A stretch of DNA of 64,000 bases. It comes from Rhodopseudomonas palustris (GTDB lineage: Bacteria; Pseudomonadota; Alphaproteobacteria; Rhizobiales; Xanthobacteraceae). A program made the position numbers and the translations under genes. The notes beneath the pieces were generated by a model. That model saw nothing but the letters and a program-made list of their open reading frames with translations. It was not told the DNA's origin and searched no databases. This document shows, one piece after another, positions 26,680 through 36,541 of this stretch; positions within the stretch are counted from its first letter, which is position 1, and the number at the start of each line of letters is the position of its first letter. The DNA is taken from assembly GCF_003031265.1 (NCBI RefSeq), contig NZ_CP019966.1, positions 4,030,001-4,094,000 of the forward strand, given 5' to 3'.

Positions 26680-27517
26680 TCGCAGGCTGACGCCGGCGCG
26701 GCCCGATCTCGCCGCCAAACATCTCGAAGGCCAAGTTACCGCGGCGCGGTTCGTCGAAGGTGAAGTGTTCGAGGTCAGCTACGGCGTCGCGCCGGTGCGG
26801 CGCGAGCCGTTTGCCGGCGCGATGCTGGAGACCGAGGCGCTGAAAGGCGAACGCGTCGCCGTCTATGACCGGACCGAAGAAGGCTGGGCCTGGGGCCAAT
26901 TGATGACCGACGGCTATGTCGGCTGGCTACCGGATCTCGCTTTGTATAGGCCGGCCGCTGAGCCGACCCACAAGGTGACGGCGCTACGCACTTTCGCGTT
27001 CCACGGTCCTTCGATCAAACTGCCCCCGGCGGAGACGCTGCCGCTCGGCGCGCGGCTGGCGATCGTGCACGAGGATGCGAGTTTTGCGGTGACACAGGAA
27101 GGCTGGCACGTGCCGCGCCGGCACGTCGCACCGCTGGCTGACATCGAAGCCGATTTCGTCGCGGTTGCCGAGCGCTTCGTCGGCACGCCGTATCTGTGGG
27201 GCGGGCGTAGCAGTCTCGGCATCGACTGTTCGGGTCTGGTGCAAACCGCGCTGGCGGCCTGCGGGATCGCCGCGCCGCGCGACAGCGACATGCAGGAAGC
27301 CGCGCTCGGCACGTCTGTTTCGCTCGATGAGCAGTCTGCGCTGAAGCACGGGGATCTGTTGTTCTGGAAAGGCCACGTCGCGATCGCACGCGACCCCATC
27401 AGTATCGTGCACGCCAATGCTTATCACATGGCAACGGCGATCGAGCCGACGCAGCAGGCGATCGCGCGGATTGCAGCCGCCGGCAGCACGCTGACTGCGA
27501 TCAAGCGGCTCGGCTAA
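26672..27517 (+). CDS. NlpC/P60 family cell-wall endopeptidase with SH3-like region
   Basis: 281 residues. Bacterial SH3-like segments in the first half (EGWAWGQLMTDGYVGWLPDLAL) precede an NlpC/P60 domain with the catalytic Cys in YLWGGRSSLGIDCSGLVQTAL, His in GDLLFWKGHVAIARD and a third polar residue in VHANAYHM. Such enzymes cleave D-Glu-gamma-mDAP linkages in murein peptides (YkfC type). No signal peptide is seen, so it may act on imported or recycled muropeptides in the cytoplasm, in line with its overlap with an aminopeptidase gene. Confidence 0.9.
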   Translation: MADRRLTPARPDLAAKHLEGQVTAARFVEGEVFEVSYGVAPVRREPFAGAMLETEALKGERVAVYDRTEEGWAWGQLMTDGYVGWLPDLALYRPAAEPTHKVTALRTFAFHGPSIKLPPAETLPLGARLAIVHEDASFAVTQEGWHVPRRHVAPLADIEADFVAVAERFVGTPYLWGGRSSLGIDCSGLVQTALAACGIAAPRDSDMQEAALGTSVSLDEQSALKHGDLLFWKGHVAIARDPISIVHANAYHMATAIEPTQQAIARIAAAGSTLTAIKRLG

Positions 27518-28142
27518 ACCACTCGCGCAGCCGCGCACGATTGAGCGCCAGCCACTGCAAGGCCGTGACAAGCAGCGCGTTGTTGAACGCGCCGCGGCTG
27601 AGCGCCGCCAGCGCCTCGTCGATCGTCACGACGAACGGCTCGGTGTCCTCGTCTTCTTCGGCCAATCCGGCGCGTTGCAACACCGCGCTGGAATCGACGT
27701 GGCCGACAAAGAAGATGACCTGTTCATCGGTGAGGCCAGGGGTCGGCAGGACGCGATAAAGCTCGGCGAGCTGCGTCGGCGCGACGCCGATCTCCTCGAT
27801 GCATTCGCGCCGCGCCGCATCCACATCGGTCTCGTGCGGATCGATCCGGCCGGCGACGATCTCGACCATGTCGCCGCGCCCGGTGGCAAGATGCGCCGGA
27901 AGGCGAAACTGCCGGATCAGGACGACCGAGTCCCGTGTCAGATCGATCGGGACCACGGCCGCAACGCGGCTGGCGCGCAGCACGTCCCGCCGCTGCAACA
28001 GAGGCGGCTCGCCGTCGCGCCGGATCGACACCTCGAAACGCTGATAGGACATGAACCCCTGCCCGATCAGCTCAGGCGCCGACACGGTGACATCCGCCGC
28101 GTGGTCCGCGAGCTGGTCAGTTTGGTCGCTCTCGCTCATCAA
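27501..28142 (-). CDS. Nudix hydrolase (ADP-ribose/nucleotide-sugar type)
   Basis: 213 residues. The Nudix box GRIDPHETDVDAARRECIEE-IG follows the preceding MVEIVA motif, as in ADP-ribose and GDP-mannose pyrophosphatases (NudF/NudK group); RQFRLPAHLATG lies just before it. The substrate is not fixed by sequence. The gene converges on the NlpC/P60 gene and overlaps its end by 17 bases. yejF ends 4 bases upstream of it on the same strand, so it is probably cotranscribed at the tail of the yej operon. Confidence 0.88.
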   Translation of the reverse strand: MMSESDQTDQLADHAADVTVSAPELIGQGFMSYQRFEVSIRRDGEPPLLQRRDVLRASRVAAVVPIDLTRDSVVLIRQFRLPAHLATGRGDMVEIVAGRIDPHETDVDAARRECIEEIGVAPTQLAELYRVLPTPGLTDEQVIFFVGHVDSSAVLQRAGLAEEDEDTEPFVVTIDEALAALSRGAFNNALLVTALQWLALNRARLREWFSRAA

Positions 28143-28146
28143 ACAC

Positions 28147-29784
28147 CTATTGGGCCGCAGCGCCGCCGGGCGCGGTCTCGAGCCGGAACGCGGCGGCGAA
28201 CAGCGCCCGCGTATAGTCGGTCTTCGGAGACTTGAACAGCTCGGCCGCAGGACCTTCCTCGACCACTTTGCCTTGTTTCATGACGATCAGATGACTGGCA
28301 AGCGAGGCCACGACGCGCAGATCGTGCGAAATGAACATATAGGTCAGATCGCGCTTGCGCTGCAGTTCGCGTAGCAGATCGACCATCTGCGCCTGAAACA
28401 GCATGTCGAGCGCGCTGGTCGGCTCATCGAGCACAACGAAGTTCGGCTCCAGCACCACCGCGCGCGCGATCGAAATCCGCTGCCGCTGACCGCCGGAGAA
28501 CTCGTGCGGATAGCGGAAGCGGGTCGCCGGATCGAGGCCGACCTCCTTCAGCGCCTTGATCACCCGCGCTTCGCGCTCGGCATCGCCGAGTTGCGGCTGA
28601 TGCACGCTGAGCCCCTCGGCGATGATATCGCCGACCGACATGCGCGGGCTGAGCGCGCCGAACGGGTCCTGAAACACGATCTGCATATCGCGGCGGAACG
28701 GCCGCATCTGCTTGAACTTCAAGCCCTGGATGTCGTTGCCGAGAAACACGATCGGCCCGTCGGACGAGATCAGCCGCAGCATCGCCAATCCGAGCGTCGT
28801 CTTGCCCGAGCCTGACTCGCCGACGACGCCGAGCGTCTCGCCTTTACGGATCGCCAGCGTCACCCCATCGACCGCCTTGATGTGCCCGACCGTCTTGCGC
28901 ATCAGGCCGCGACGGATCGGAAACCAGACCTTGAGATCGTCGGTCGAGATCACCACCGGCGCATCGGGACACGGCGGCGCCGGGTCTGGCTTCGGCTCGG
29001 CCGCCAGCAGTGCCTTGGTGTAGGGATGCTGCGGATCGGTGAACACTTGTTCGACCGGCCCCTGCTCGACGATCTTGCCGGTGTGCATCACGCACACCGT
29101 GTCGGCGATGCGACGGACGATGCCGAGATCGTGGGTGATGAACAGCATGCTCATCCCGAGCCGCGCGCGAATGTCGGCGAGCAGCGCCAGGATCTGCGCC
29201 TGCACGGTGACGTCGAGCGCCGTGGTCGGCTCGTCGGCGATCAACAGATCCGGCTCGTTGGCCAGCGCCATCGCGATCATCACGCGCTGCCGCTGCCCGC
29301 CGGATAGTTGATGCGGATAGCTGGCGAGACGTGTCTCCGGCTCGGGAATGCCGACCTGCGTCAGCAGCTCGATGATCCGCGCCCGCGCCTTGGCGCCGCG
29401 CACACCGCCGTGTAATTGCAGGATCTCGCCGATCTGCGCCTCGATCGTGTGCAGCGGATTGAGCGAGGTCATCGGCTCCTGAAACACGATCGAGATCTCG
29501 TTGCCGCGAATGCCGCGGATCTCGCGCTCGGACATCCCGAGCAGTTCGCGTCCCTTGAACCGGATCTGGCCGGACGGATGCGACGCGCTCGGATACGGCA
29601 GCAGCTTCAGGATAGACAGCGCGCTGACCGACTTGCCCGAGCCAGACTCGCCCACCAGCGCAACGCATTCGCCCCGCTTGATCCGGAACGACACATGATC
29701 GACGGCCGTCGTCGTCCCGCTGGGCTGATGGAAGGCGACAGACAGGTCGCTGATATCAAGCAGAGGCTGGTTGATCGCGTCCAT
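28147..29784 (-). CDS. yejF: Peptide ABC transporter ATP-binding protein YejF (fused double ATPase)
   Basis: 545 residues with two full ATPase halves. The first has [30 protein letters not shown] and [16 protein letters not shown]; the second has [30 protein letters not shown] and [15 protein letters not shown]. Each half ends in the oligopeptide-binding extension (for example [13 protein letters not shown]). The ATG at 29784 overlaps the PIN toxin stop as TGATG; an upstream in-frame start lies within the toxin gene. It powers the YejAB-E importer for peptides such as microcin C-like compounds in enterics. Confidence 0.94.
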   Translation of the reverse strand: MDAINQPLLDISDLSVAFHQPSGTTTAVDHVSFRIKRGECVALVGESGSGKSVSALSILKLLPYPSASHPSGQIRFKGRELLGMSEREIRGIRGNEISIVFQEPMTSLNPLHTIEAQIGEILQLHGGVRGAKARARIIELLTQVGIPEPETRLASYPHQLSGGQRQRVMIAMALANEPDLLIADEPTTALDVTVQAQILALLADIRARLGMSMLFITHDLGIVRRIADTVCVMHTGKIVEQGPVEQVFTDPQHPYTKALLAAEPKPDPAPPCPDAPVVISTDDLKVWFPIRRGLMRKTVGHIKAVDGVTLAIRKGETLGVVGESGSGKTTLGLAMLRLISSDGPIVFLGNDIQGLKFKQMRPFRRDMQIVFQDPFGALSPRMSVGDIIAEGLSVHQPQLGDAEREARVIKALKEVGLDPATRFRYPHEFSGGQRQRISIARAVVLEPNFVVLDEPTSALDMLFQAQMVDLLRELQRKRDLTYMFISHDLRVVASLASHLIVMKQGKVVEEGPAAELFKSPKTDYTRALFAAAFRLETAPGGAAAQ

Positions 29785-30224
29785 CAGACAAGCTCGCTGA
29801 GTTGAAGCCATGTCGGCCCGCCGGCGATCGCACGGCCCAGCCGTTGGTCTTCGGTCAAGAAGTTCTCACATCCCGCCGCTCGCGCAGTCGCCACGTGGAT
29901 CGCATCCATCGGTTTGATCCCCAGTTCAGCCTGGATATGACAGGAAGCTAGGAGGATATCTCGACTGACCGGCACCGTCAGAAGCGGACTAAGAGGTGAA
30001 AAGAACAACTCGTACTTTTCCAAATAGTCGGGGTTTTTGAGCGAGATCGGCTTTGGCATGACCTCGGCGATCGTCAATTCGGAGGTGACCACCCGCACGT
30101 CATCAGCATCGATCGCGCCTAAAAATGCGCGGATCGTCTCGGCCCATTGGCTACCTTGCTCGATCGCATAGATGATGATGTTCGAGTCCAAGTAGATCGG
30201 CCGATCTTTGAAACGCGCCCACAT
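29784..30224 (-). CDS. PIN-domain toxin (VapC-like)
   Basis: 146 residues. PIN nuclease acidic residues are seen as YLDSNIIIYAIE near residue 13, SELTIAEV near 48, KPMDAIHVATARAAG near 107 and FLTEDQRLG near 122. PIN toxins are Mg-dependent RNases, commonly acting on tRNA or rRNA. The start overlaps the antitoxin stop (TGATG) and the stop overlaps the yejF start (TGATG), so both sides are translationally coupled. The pair lies within the yej operon between yejE and yejF, which is unusual. Toxicity is inferred from family. Confidence 0.87.
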   Translation of the reverse strand: MWARFKDRPIYLDSNIIIYAIEQGSQWAETIRAFLGAIDADDVRVVTSELTIAEVMPKPISLKNPDYLEKYELFFSPLSPLLTVPVSRDILLASCHIQAELGIKPMDAIHVATARAAGCENFLTEDQRLGRAIAGGPTWLQLSELV

Positions 30225-30439
30225 CAGTGATCTTCGCGCAACTCGCGGATATGCCGAACGACGTCTTCGTCGCTGCCGTGGAGATTGGGAACGGAGCCTG
30301 CGAGCGGAGCGAGCATGATCCTCGGCTTGCGATCGGCCTTGGGCCTAAATTCGATCTCGACCCAACCATGCTGCGGCAGACCTTCCTGAAGGTCCGACGG
30401 CAGCTTATCGACCGGATACTCTCGAACAATCTTGTTCAT
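30224..30439 (-). CDS. Putative antitoxin of the PIN-toxin pair
   Basis: 71 residues from the ATG at 30439 (MNKIVREYPVDKLPSDLQEG); a start 10 codons earlier is also open. The N-terminal half resembles short beta-ribbon antitoxins by length and by PVDKLPSDLQ. The C-terminal half is basic then acidic (RPKADRKPRIM, DEDVVRHIRELRE), as expected for a toxin-binding segment. I do not recognise the exact family. Its coupling to the PIN gene is the main evidence. It starts 35 bases after yejE ends. Confidence 0.72.
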   Translation of the reverse strand: MNKIVREYPVDKLPSDLQEGLPQHGWVEIEFRPKADRKPRIMLAPLAGSVPNLHGSDEDVVRHIRELREDH

Positions 30440-30473
30440 CGCCTCTGCTCCGGAATGAGAGTTTATCACACCT

Positions 30474-31652
30474 TCACCTGAACGTCTTGCGTGGGTCGAA
30501 GGCGTCGCGGACGGCTTCGCCGATGAAGATCAGCAGCGACAGCATGATGGCGACGGCGAAGAAGCCGGTGAAGCCGAGCCATGGGGCCTGAACGTTGGCC
30601 TTGCCCTGCGCCAGCAATTCGCCCAGCGACGGCGAGCCGGGCGGCAAGCCGAAGCCGAGGAAGTCCAGCGCCGTCAAGGTCATCACCGAGGACGACACGA
30701 TGAACGGCAGGAACGTCATGGTCGCCACCATCGCGTTTGGCAGCAGGTGACGGACCATGATCTTGGCGTTGGACACGCCGAGCGCCCGGGCCGCGGTGAT
30801 GTACTCGAAGTTTCTGCCGCGCAGAAACTCGGCCCGCACCAGGCCGACCAGCGACACCCAGCTGAACAGCAACAGGATGCCGAGCAGCACGAAGAAGCCC
30901 GGCACCAGCACCGACGACAGGATCAAGAGCAAATACAGCGACGGGATTGCAGTCCAGACTTCGATCAGCCGCTGGAAGGTGAGATCGACCCAGCCGCCGA
31001 AATAGCCCTGGATGCCGCCGGCTGCGACGCCGATGATCGACGAGATGATCGTCAGGCTGAGGCCGAACAGGATCGAGATCCGGAAGCCGTAGATCAGACG
31101 TGCAACGACGTCACGGCCCTGATCGTCGGTGCCGAGCCAGTTGTATTCGAGATCGTGGCAGCTCTTGACGCCCTTCTTGGCGACAACCGCGGCGCATTCC
31201 TGTTCGGTCAGCAGCCAGGTCGGTTTCGACGGCGCCGGCGTCGGCAGGTCGAGATTGTGAGTACCGTAGGAATAGCGGATCGGCGCCCAGATCACCGTGC
31301 CGCCCTTGTCGGCGATCAGCTTCTGCAGAAACGGATCACGATAATCCGCCGCCGTTTCGAAGTCGCCGCCGAAGGTGGTCTCGGAATAGGTCACGACCGC
31401 CGGGAAATAATAATGACCGTCGAGCTTGATCAGCAGCGGCCGGTCGTTGGCGATGAATTCGGCGAACAGCGAGATGCCGAACAGCACCAGAAAGATCCAG
31501 AACGACCAGTAGCCGCGCCGGTTGGCCTTGAAGTTCTGCCAGCGCCGCTTGTTCAGTGGCGACAGCGACAGACGGTGGCGCGTCGGCGGCACCGCCTCGC
31601 CGAGCGGCGCCTGCGTGGTGGTTTCGATCGGCTCGCGTGCGATCAGCGTCAT
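30474..31652 (-). CDS. yejE: Peptide ABC transporter permease YejE
   Basis: 392 residues from the ATG at 31652, which overlaps the yejB stop as TGATG. It has the YejE layout: an N-terminal helix after KRRWQNFKANRRGYWSFWIF, a large periplasmic insert (LPTPAPSKPTWLL, YNWLGTDDQGRDVVARLIYG) and a DppC-type permease core with the EAA loop EYITAARALGVSNAKIMVRHLLPNA, cited here in parts. It is the inner-membrane partner of YejB. Confidence 0.95.
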   Translation of the reverse strand: MTLIAREPIETTTQAPLGEAVPPTRHRLSLSPLNKRRWQNFKANRRGYWSFWIFLVLFGISLFAEFIANDRPLLIKLDGHYYFPAVVTYSETTFGGDFETAADYRDPFLQKLIADKGGTVIWAPIRYSYGTHNLDLPTPAPSKPTWLLTEQECAAVVAKKGVKSCHDLEYNWLGTDDQGRDVVARLIYGFRISILFGLSLTIISSIIGVAAGGIQGYFGGWVDLTFQRLIEVWTAIPSLYLLLILSSVLVPGFFVLLGILLLFSWVSLVGLVRAEFLRGRNFEYITAARALGVSNAKIMVRHLLPNAMVATMTFLPFIVSSSVMTLTALDFLGFGLPPGSPSLGELLAQGKANVQAPWLGFTGFFAVAIMLSLLIFIGEAVRDAFDPRKTFR

Positions 31653-32761
31653 CAGACGTCCCGCGCCTCGAAGTCGATCCGGGGATCGATCCACATATAG
31701 GTGAGATCGGAAATCAGGTTCACCACCAGGCCGACCAGGGAAAAGATGAAGAGCGTGCCGAACACCACCGGATAGTCGCGATTGAGTACGCTTTCGAAGC
31801 CGAGCAGGCCGAGCCCGTCGAGCGAGAAAATGGTCTCGATCAACAGCGAGCCTGAGAAGAACGCGTGGATGAAGGCGCTGGGAAAGCCGGCGATCACGAT
31901 CAGCATGGCGTTGCGGAACACGTGCCCGTACAGCACCTGAGTCTCGCTGCAGCCCTTGGCGCGCGCGGTCATGACGTATTGCTTACGGATCTCGTCCAGG
32001 AACGAGTTTTTGGTCAGCAGCGTCATGGTGGCGAACGCACCGAGCGCCATCGAGATCAACGGCAGCGTCAGGTGCCAGAAATAGTCGAGGATCTTCCAGT
32101 ACCAGGGAAACTGGCTCCACCCGTCGGAGGTCAGCCCGCGCAGCGGAAACCAACTGAAGAATGAGCCGCCGGCGAACAGAATGATCAACAGGATCGCGAA
32201 CAGGAAGCCCGGAATCGCGAAGCCGACGATGATCACCGCAGAAGTCCAGGTGTCGAATTTCGAGCCGTCCTGCACCGCCTTGCGAATGCCGAGCGGAATC
32301 GAGATCAGATAGGTCAGCAGCGTCATCCAGATCCCGAGCGACATCGAGACCGGCAGCTTTTCCTTGATCAGCTGCAGCACGCTGACATCGCGGAAGTAGC
32401 TCTTACCGAAATCGAACCGCGCAAAATTCCACAGCATGATCGCGAAGCGCTCGGGCGCCGGCTTGTCGAAGCCGAACTGCTTTTCGAGACTCTTGACGAA
32501 TTCCGGATCGAGCCCCTGGGCGCCACGATATTTCGAGTTCACCGCGTCCGCCGAACCGGCGACCTGCGGCCGTGCACCGAAGTCACCACCGGACGAGCCT
32601 GAGATGCGCGACGAGGCGCCGGTATCGGCGCCAGAAATCTGCGCGATCACCCGTTCAACCGGACCGCCGGGCGCGAACTGCACGACGACAAAAGAGACGA
32701 ACAAAATCCCGAGCAGAGTCGGAAACATCAGCAGGACGCGGCGAGCGATATAGGCGGCCAT
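31652..32761 (-). CDS. yejB: Peptide ABC transporter permease YejB
   Basis: 369 residues. A DppB-type permease starting MAAYIARRVLLMFPTLLGIL, with a YejB-specific periplasmic insertion rich in Ser and Gly (GASSRISGSSGGDFG), then YRGAQGLDPEFVKSLEKQFG. The core has SMSLGIWMTLLTYLISIPLG and the EAA-like IRKQYVMTARAKGCSE. It pairs with YejE; its stop overlaps the yejE start and it begins just after the second yejA. Confidence 0.95.
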   Translation of the reverse strand: MAAYIARRVLLMFPTLLGILFVSFVVVQFAPGGPVERVIAQISGADTGASSRISGSSGGDFGARPQVAGSADAVNSKYRGAQGLDPEFVKSLEKQFGFDKPAPERFAIMLWNFARFDFGKSYFRDVSVLQLIKEKLPVSMSLGIWMTLLTYLISIPLGIRKAVQDGSKFDTWTSAVIIVGFAIPGFLFAILLIILFAGGSFFSWFPLRGLTSDGWSQFPWYWKILDYFWHLTLPLISMALGAFATMTLLTKNSFLDEIRKQYVMTARAKGCSETQVLYGHVFRNAMLIVIAGFPSAFIHAFFSGSLLIETIFSLDGLGLLGFESVLNRDYPVVFGTLFIFSLVGLVVNLISDLTYMWIDPRIDFEARDV

Positions 32762-32762
32762 G

Positions 32763-34631
32763 CTATTTCTTCCCCCGGTCGGCCGCAGCCGCCGTATCCT
32801 TCGCCCACCACAGTTCCGGCACGCCGACGCCGGCGTATTTCGGCAGATTGGGCGGATGGCCGAACACGTCCCAATAGGCGAGCCGGTGCGAGGCCGAATA
32901 CCATTGCGGCACCCAATAGCGCCCGGCGCGGATCAGACGGTCGAGCGCCCGCGCCGCGACCACCAGCTTGATGCGGGTGTCGGCGGCGATCACCTGATCG
33001 ATCATCGCGTCGATTACCGGATCGGAAATGCCGGCGAGGTTGTTCGAACCCTTGGTGGCGGCAGCCTGTGACGAGAAGAAGTTGCGCAGCGCGTCGCCCG
33101 GCACTGTCGAAAAGCTGTAGCGCTCGATGGCCAGATCGAAATCGAAATCATCGCGCCGCGCCCGCTGCTGCACCGGATCGACCATCCGCAAGGTTGCTTC
33201 GATGCCGAGCGTGCCGAGGTTCTTGATGAACGGCATATGGTGGGGCTGGAATGCCGGCTCTTCGAGCAGGAATTCAACGCGGAAAGGCTCACCGGACGGC
33301 GTCAGGCGTTTGCCGTTCTTGATCGGGAAACCCGCGTCGTTGAGGAGCTGCGCGCCGTGCCGCAGCAGCGCGCGGTCCTGCCCGGAGCCGTCGGACGCCG
33401 GCGGCACGAACGGCGCACCGAACACCTCGTCCGGCACCTTGCCGCGAAACGGCTCGAGCAGCGCCAATTCTTCCGGCGACGGCGCGCCCACCGCCATCAT
33501 GTCCGAATTCTGGAACGGCGACACCGTGCGCGCATAGGTGCCGTACATGATGGTCTTGTTGGTCCACTCGAAATCGAACGCGCAGCCGAGCGCTTCGCGT
33601 ACCCGCGGATTCTTGAATTTGTCGCGGCGGGTGTTGATGAACCAGCCCTGCGCGCCCGACGGCGTATCGTCCGGCAGCATCTCGCGCTTGACGCGGCCGT
33701 CGTGGATCGCGGGAAAATCGTAGCGGGTATTCCAGATCCGCGAGGTGAATTCCTCGCGAAACAGGTAGCTGCGCCCGGTGAAGCCCTCGAAGGCGACGTC
33801 GCGATCGCGATAGAATTCGAACCGCACCGTGTCGAAATTGTACGATCCGACATTCACCGGTAGCTTGGCGCCCCACCAATCCTTGACCCGATCGAATTCG
33901 ATATAGCGGCCCGATTCCATCCGGCCGACCTTGTAGGGGCCACTGCCGAGCGGCACTTCCATGGTCGATTCATCGAACGACTGCTTGGCGTAGTATGCTT
34001 CCGAGAACAGCGGCAGCGCGGCGACGAACAGCGGCACGTCCCGCCCGCGCTTCGGCTTAAAGGTGACGATCAAGGTCGCGTCGCCGTCGGCCGTCGCCTC
34101 AATGAAGTCGCGCAGTTGCTGCGTGATCAACGGATGGCCTTTGGCCTTCAGAATGTTGAGCGAGAACGCGGCGTCACGCGCGGTCAGCTTGCTGCCGTCG
34201 TGAAATCGCGCCTCGGGCCGCATCGTGAAGCGATAGGTCAGCCCATCGGCGGAGATCGCCACCTTGGACGCGGCAAAGCCGTACATCGCATCCGGCTCGT
34301 CGCCCGCCCGCGCCATCAGCGTCGCAAAGGTCAGGCCCATCCCCTGCGCGCCGTCACCCTTGAGGATGAAGGCGTTGAGCGAATTGAAGGTCTGGAACGA
34401 CTGATTGAAGGCGCGTACCGACGGAATGGTCGAGAACAGGCCGCCCTTGGGAGCCTTCGCATCGACGTAGTCGAACTGCACGAAATCGGCCGGATACTTC
34501 AGATCACCGAACGCCGAGATGCCGTGGGAGACCGTTTCACCGTCGGCCGCGACGGCGGTGCCCCGCATCTGCGCGGCGGCGAGCGCGCCGACGCCGAGAG
34601 CGAGCACGTTGCGACGATTGAGCTGCGCCAT
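32763..34631 (-). CDS. yejA: Peptide-binding protein YejA (second copy)
   Basis: 622 residues from the ATG at 34631 (MAQLNRRNVLALGVGALAAA); the longer frame upstream runs back into the other yejA. The twin-arginine pair before a hydrophobic stretch indicates Tat export. The body is an SBP_bac_5 solute-binding protein with HGISAFGDLKYPADFVQFDYV near the start, LGSGPYKVGRMESGRYIEFDRV in the middle, and RYWVPQWYSASHRLAYWDVFG and PELWWA at the end (each read in short parts). It is clearly paralogous to the gene 14 bases upstream but much diverged, which suggests different ligand ranges. It ends 1 base before yejB. Confidence 0.93.
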   Translation of the reverse strand: MAQLNRRNVLALGVGALAAAQMRGTAVAADGETVSHGISAFGDLKYPADFVQFDYVDAKAPKGGLFSTIPSVRAFNQSFQTFNSLNAFILKGDGAQGMGLTFATLMARAGDEPDAMYGFAASKVAISADGLTYRFTMRPEARFHDGSKLTARDAAFSLNILKAKGHPLITQQLRDFIEATADGDATLIVTFKPKRGRDVPLFVAALPLFSEAYYAKQSFDESTMEVPLGSGPYKVGRMESGRYIEFDRVKDWWGAKLPVNVGSYNFDTVRFEFYRDRDVAFEGFTGRSYLFREEFTSRIWNTRYDFPAIHDGRVKREMLPDDTPSGAQGWFINTRRDKFKNPRVREALGCAFDFEWTNKTIMYGTYARTVSPFQNSDMMAVGAPSPEELALLEPFRGKVPDEVFGAPFVPPASDGSGQDRALLRHGAQLLNDAGFPIKNGKRLTPSGEPFRVEFLLEEPAFQPHHMPFIKNLGTLGIEATLRMVDPVQQRARRDDFDFDLAIERYSFSTVPGDALRNFFSSQAAATKGSNNLAGISDPVIDAMIDQVIAADTRIKLVVAARALDRLIRAGRYWVPQWYSASHRLAYWDVFGHPPNLPKYAGVGVPELWWAKDTAAAADRGKK

Positions 34632-34645
34632 ACGCGAAGCAATCC

Positions 34646-36541
34646 TCAAGAGCGCTTGCCGAGGTTGGCGGCCTTGTCGGCGTCGTACCACCACAGCGCC
34701 GGCAGACCGGAGCGGGCGTATTTCGGCAGCGGCGCGTGCCCAAACCGATCCCAGCGCGCGTAGCGCATGAAACCGTAGGTGAATTGCGGCACAACGTAGA
34801 AGTTCCACAGCAGCACGCGGTCGAGCGCCCGCGTGGCGGCAACCAGCGTGGCCCGGTCCTTGGCGTAGATCACCTTCTCGATCAGCTCATCGATGGCCGG
34901 ATTCTTGATGCCAATGGTGTTGTGCGAGCCCTGTTCATTGGCCGCCTGCGATCCCCAATAGTCGCGCTGCTCGTTACCGGGCGACAGCGACTGGCCCCAC
35001 AGATCGGTGATGATGTCGAAATCGAACGCGCGAATTCGGTTCTGATACTGCGCATCGTCGACCACGCGGATCGAGACGGCAACGCCCAGCCGCTCCAGCG
35101 ACGGCTTGTAGAACAACGCGATACGTTCCGACGACGGGTCCTGCACCAGGATCTCGACCGCCACCGGCTTGCCGGACGGATCGACCAGCTTGCGATCCTT
35201 GATGTCGAAGCCCGCTTCTTTCACCAGCTTGATGGCCTCGCGCAAGTTCGCGCGCACCGCCTCCGGATTGCCGCCGACTGGATTGGTGTAGGGCTGCGTG
35301 AACAGCTCGGCCGGCACCTTGTCGCGCACCGTTTCGAGGAACGCCAGCTCCTGCCCTTCAGGCAACCCGCTGGAGGCGAGCTCGGTGCCTTCGAAGAAGC
35401 TCGCGATCCGCTTGTACTGTCCGTAGAACAGTTGCTTGTTCATTTCCTCGAAGTCGAACGCGTAGTTGAAGGCACGCCGCACTCGCGGGTCCTTGAACAT
35501 CTCGCGGCGCGTGTTCAGCACGAAGGCCTGCATCCGGCCGGAGTCGTTGATCGGGAATTCTTCTTTGACGACGCGCTTGTCATTCACCGCCGGGAAGTCG
35601 TAGGCGGTCGCCCACTGCTTGGCGGAGTTCTCCATGATCCAGTCGGCCTGATCGGCCTTGAAGGCTTCCAGCGCCACCGTGTTGTCGCGGAAGTACTCGA
35701 ACCGCAGTTCGTCGAAATTGTTCTGGCCGATCCGCACCGGCAGCTTCTCGCCCCAATAGTCCTTCACGCGCTCCAGCACGACCGAGCGGCCGGCGACGAA
35801 TTCCTTGATCTTATAGGGGGCGGAGCCGAGCGGCGGCTCCAGCGTCGTCGCCGAGATGTCGCGCTTGCGTCCCTGCGCGTCGGTGCCTTCCCACCAGTGC
35901 TTCGGCAGCACCATCAATTCTCCGACGATGGTCGGCAGTTCGCGATTGCCCGGCGCATCGAAGGTGAAACGGATGTCGCGCTCGCCGACCTTCTCGGCTT
36001 TGACGACATGCCGATAATACGAGGCGTAGCGCGGGCTATACTTCTTCAGCGCGTCGAACGAAAACACCACGTCGTCGGCGGTGACCGGCTTGCCGTCGTT
36101 CCAGCGCGCTTCCTTGCGCAATCGATAGATCACCCAGGAAAAATCGTCGGGATGCGCGGCGCCCTCGGCGAGCAGACCGTACTCGGTGCCGACCTCATCC
36201 TGCGACGGCGTCATCAGGGTTTCGTAGAGGTACCCCGCAGGACCGGCGATGTTGCCCTTCACACCGGCGACCGCGAGATTGAAATTGTCGAAGGTGCCGA
36301 GCGCGATCTGCCGGGCGATACCGCCCTTCGGCGCTTTCGGATTCACATAATCAAACTGCGCGAAGCCGGCCGGATATTTGAGGTCCCCGAACAGCGACAG
36401 GCCGTGGCGCCAGGCCGCACCATCGACGGCGGTTTCGGCGCGCGCCGCGCTCGCCCCAAACGGACCGGGGCTGAAGCTCAGAACCGGAGTCGCTGCGGCC
36501 AACAAGCCGCCCTGCAGAAGATGTCGTCGGGTCAACGTCAC
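34646..36541 (-). CDS. yejA: Peptide-binding protein YejA (first copy)
   Basis: 631 residues from a GTG at 36541 (VTLTRRHLLQGGLLAAATPV), with AGGGA about 10 bases upstream. It has a clear Tat signal. The mature part starts WRHGLSLFGDLKYPAGFAQF and continues with LRKEARWNDGKPVTADDVVF, PLGSAPYKIKEFVAGRSVVL, VKDYWGEKLPVRIGQNNFD and the C-terminal YVVPQFTYGFMRYARWDRFG. It is the first gene of the yej operon: periplasmic capture of peptides for YejBEF. The tandem second copy suggests functional division between the two binding proteins. Confidence 0.95.
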   Translation of the reverse strand: MTLTRRHLLQGGLLAAATPVLSFSPGPFGASAARAETAVDGAAWRHGLSLFGDLKYPAGFAQFDYVNPKAPKGGIARQIALGTFDNFNLAVAGVKGNIAGPAGYLYETLMTPSQDEVGTEYGLLAEGAAHPDDFSWVIYRLRKEARWNDGKPVTADDVVFSFDALKKYSPRYASYYRHVVKAEKVGERDIRFTFDAPGNRELPTIVGELMVLPKHWWEGTDAQGRKRDISATTLEPPLGSAPYKIKEFVAGRSVVLERVKDYWGEKLPVRIGQNNFDELRFEYFRDNTVALEAFKADQADWIMENSAKQWATAYDFPAVNDKRVVKEEFPINDSGRMQAFVLNTRREMFKDPRVRRAFNYAFDFEEMNKQLFYGQYKRIASFFEGTELASSGLPEGQELAFLETVRDKVPAELFTQPYTNPVGGNPEAVRANLREAIKLVKEAGFDIKDRKLVDPSGKPVAVEILVQDPSSERIALFYKPSLERLGVAVSIRVVDDAQYQNRIRAFDFDIITDLWGQSLSPGNEQRDYWGSQAANEQGSHNTIGIKNPAIDELIEKVIYAKDRATLVAATRALDRVLLWNFYVVPQFTYGFMRYARWDRFGHAPLPKYARSGLPALWWYDADKAANLGKRS

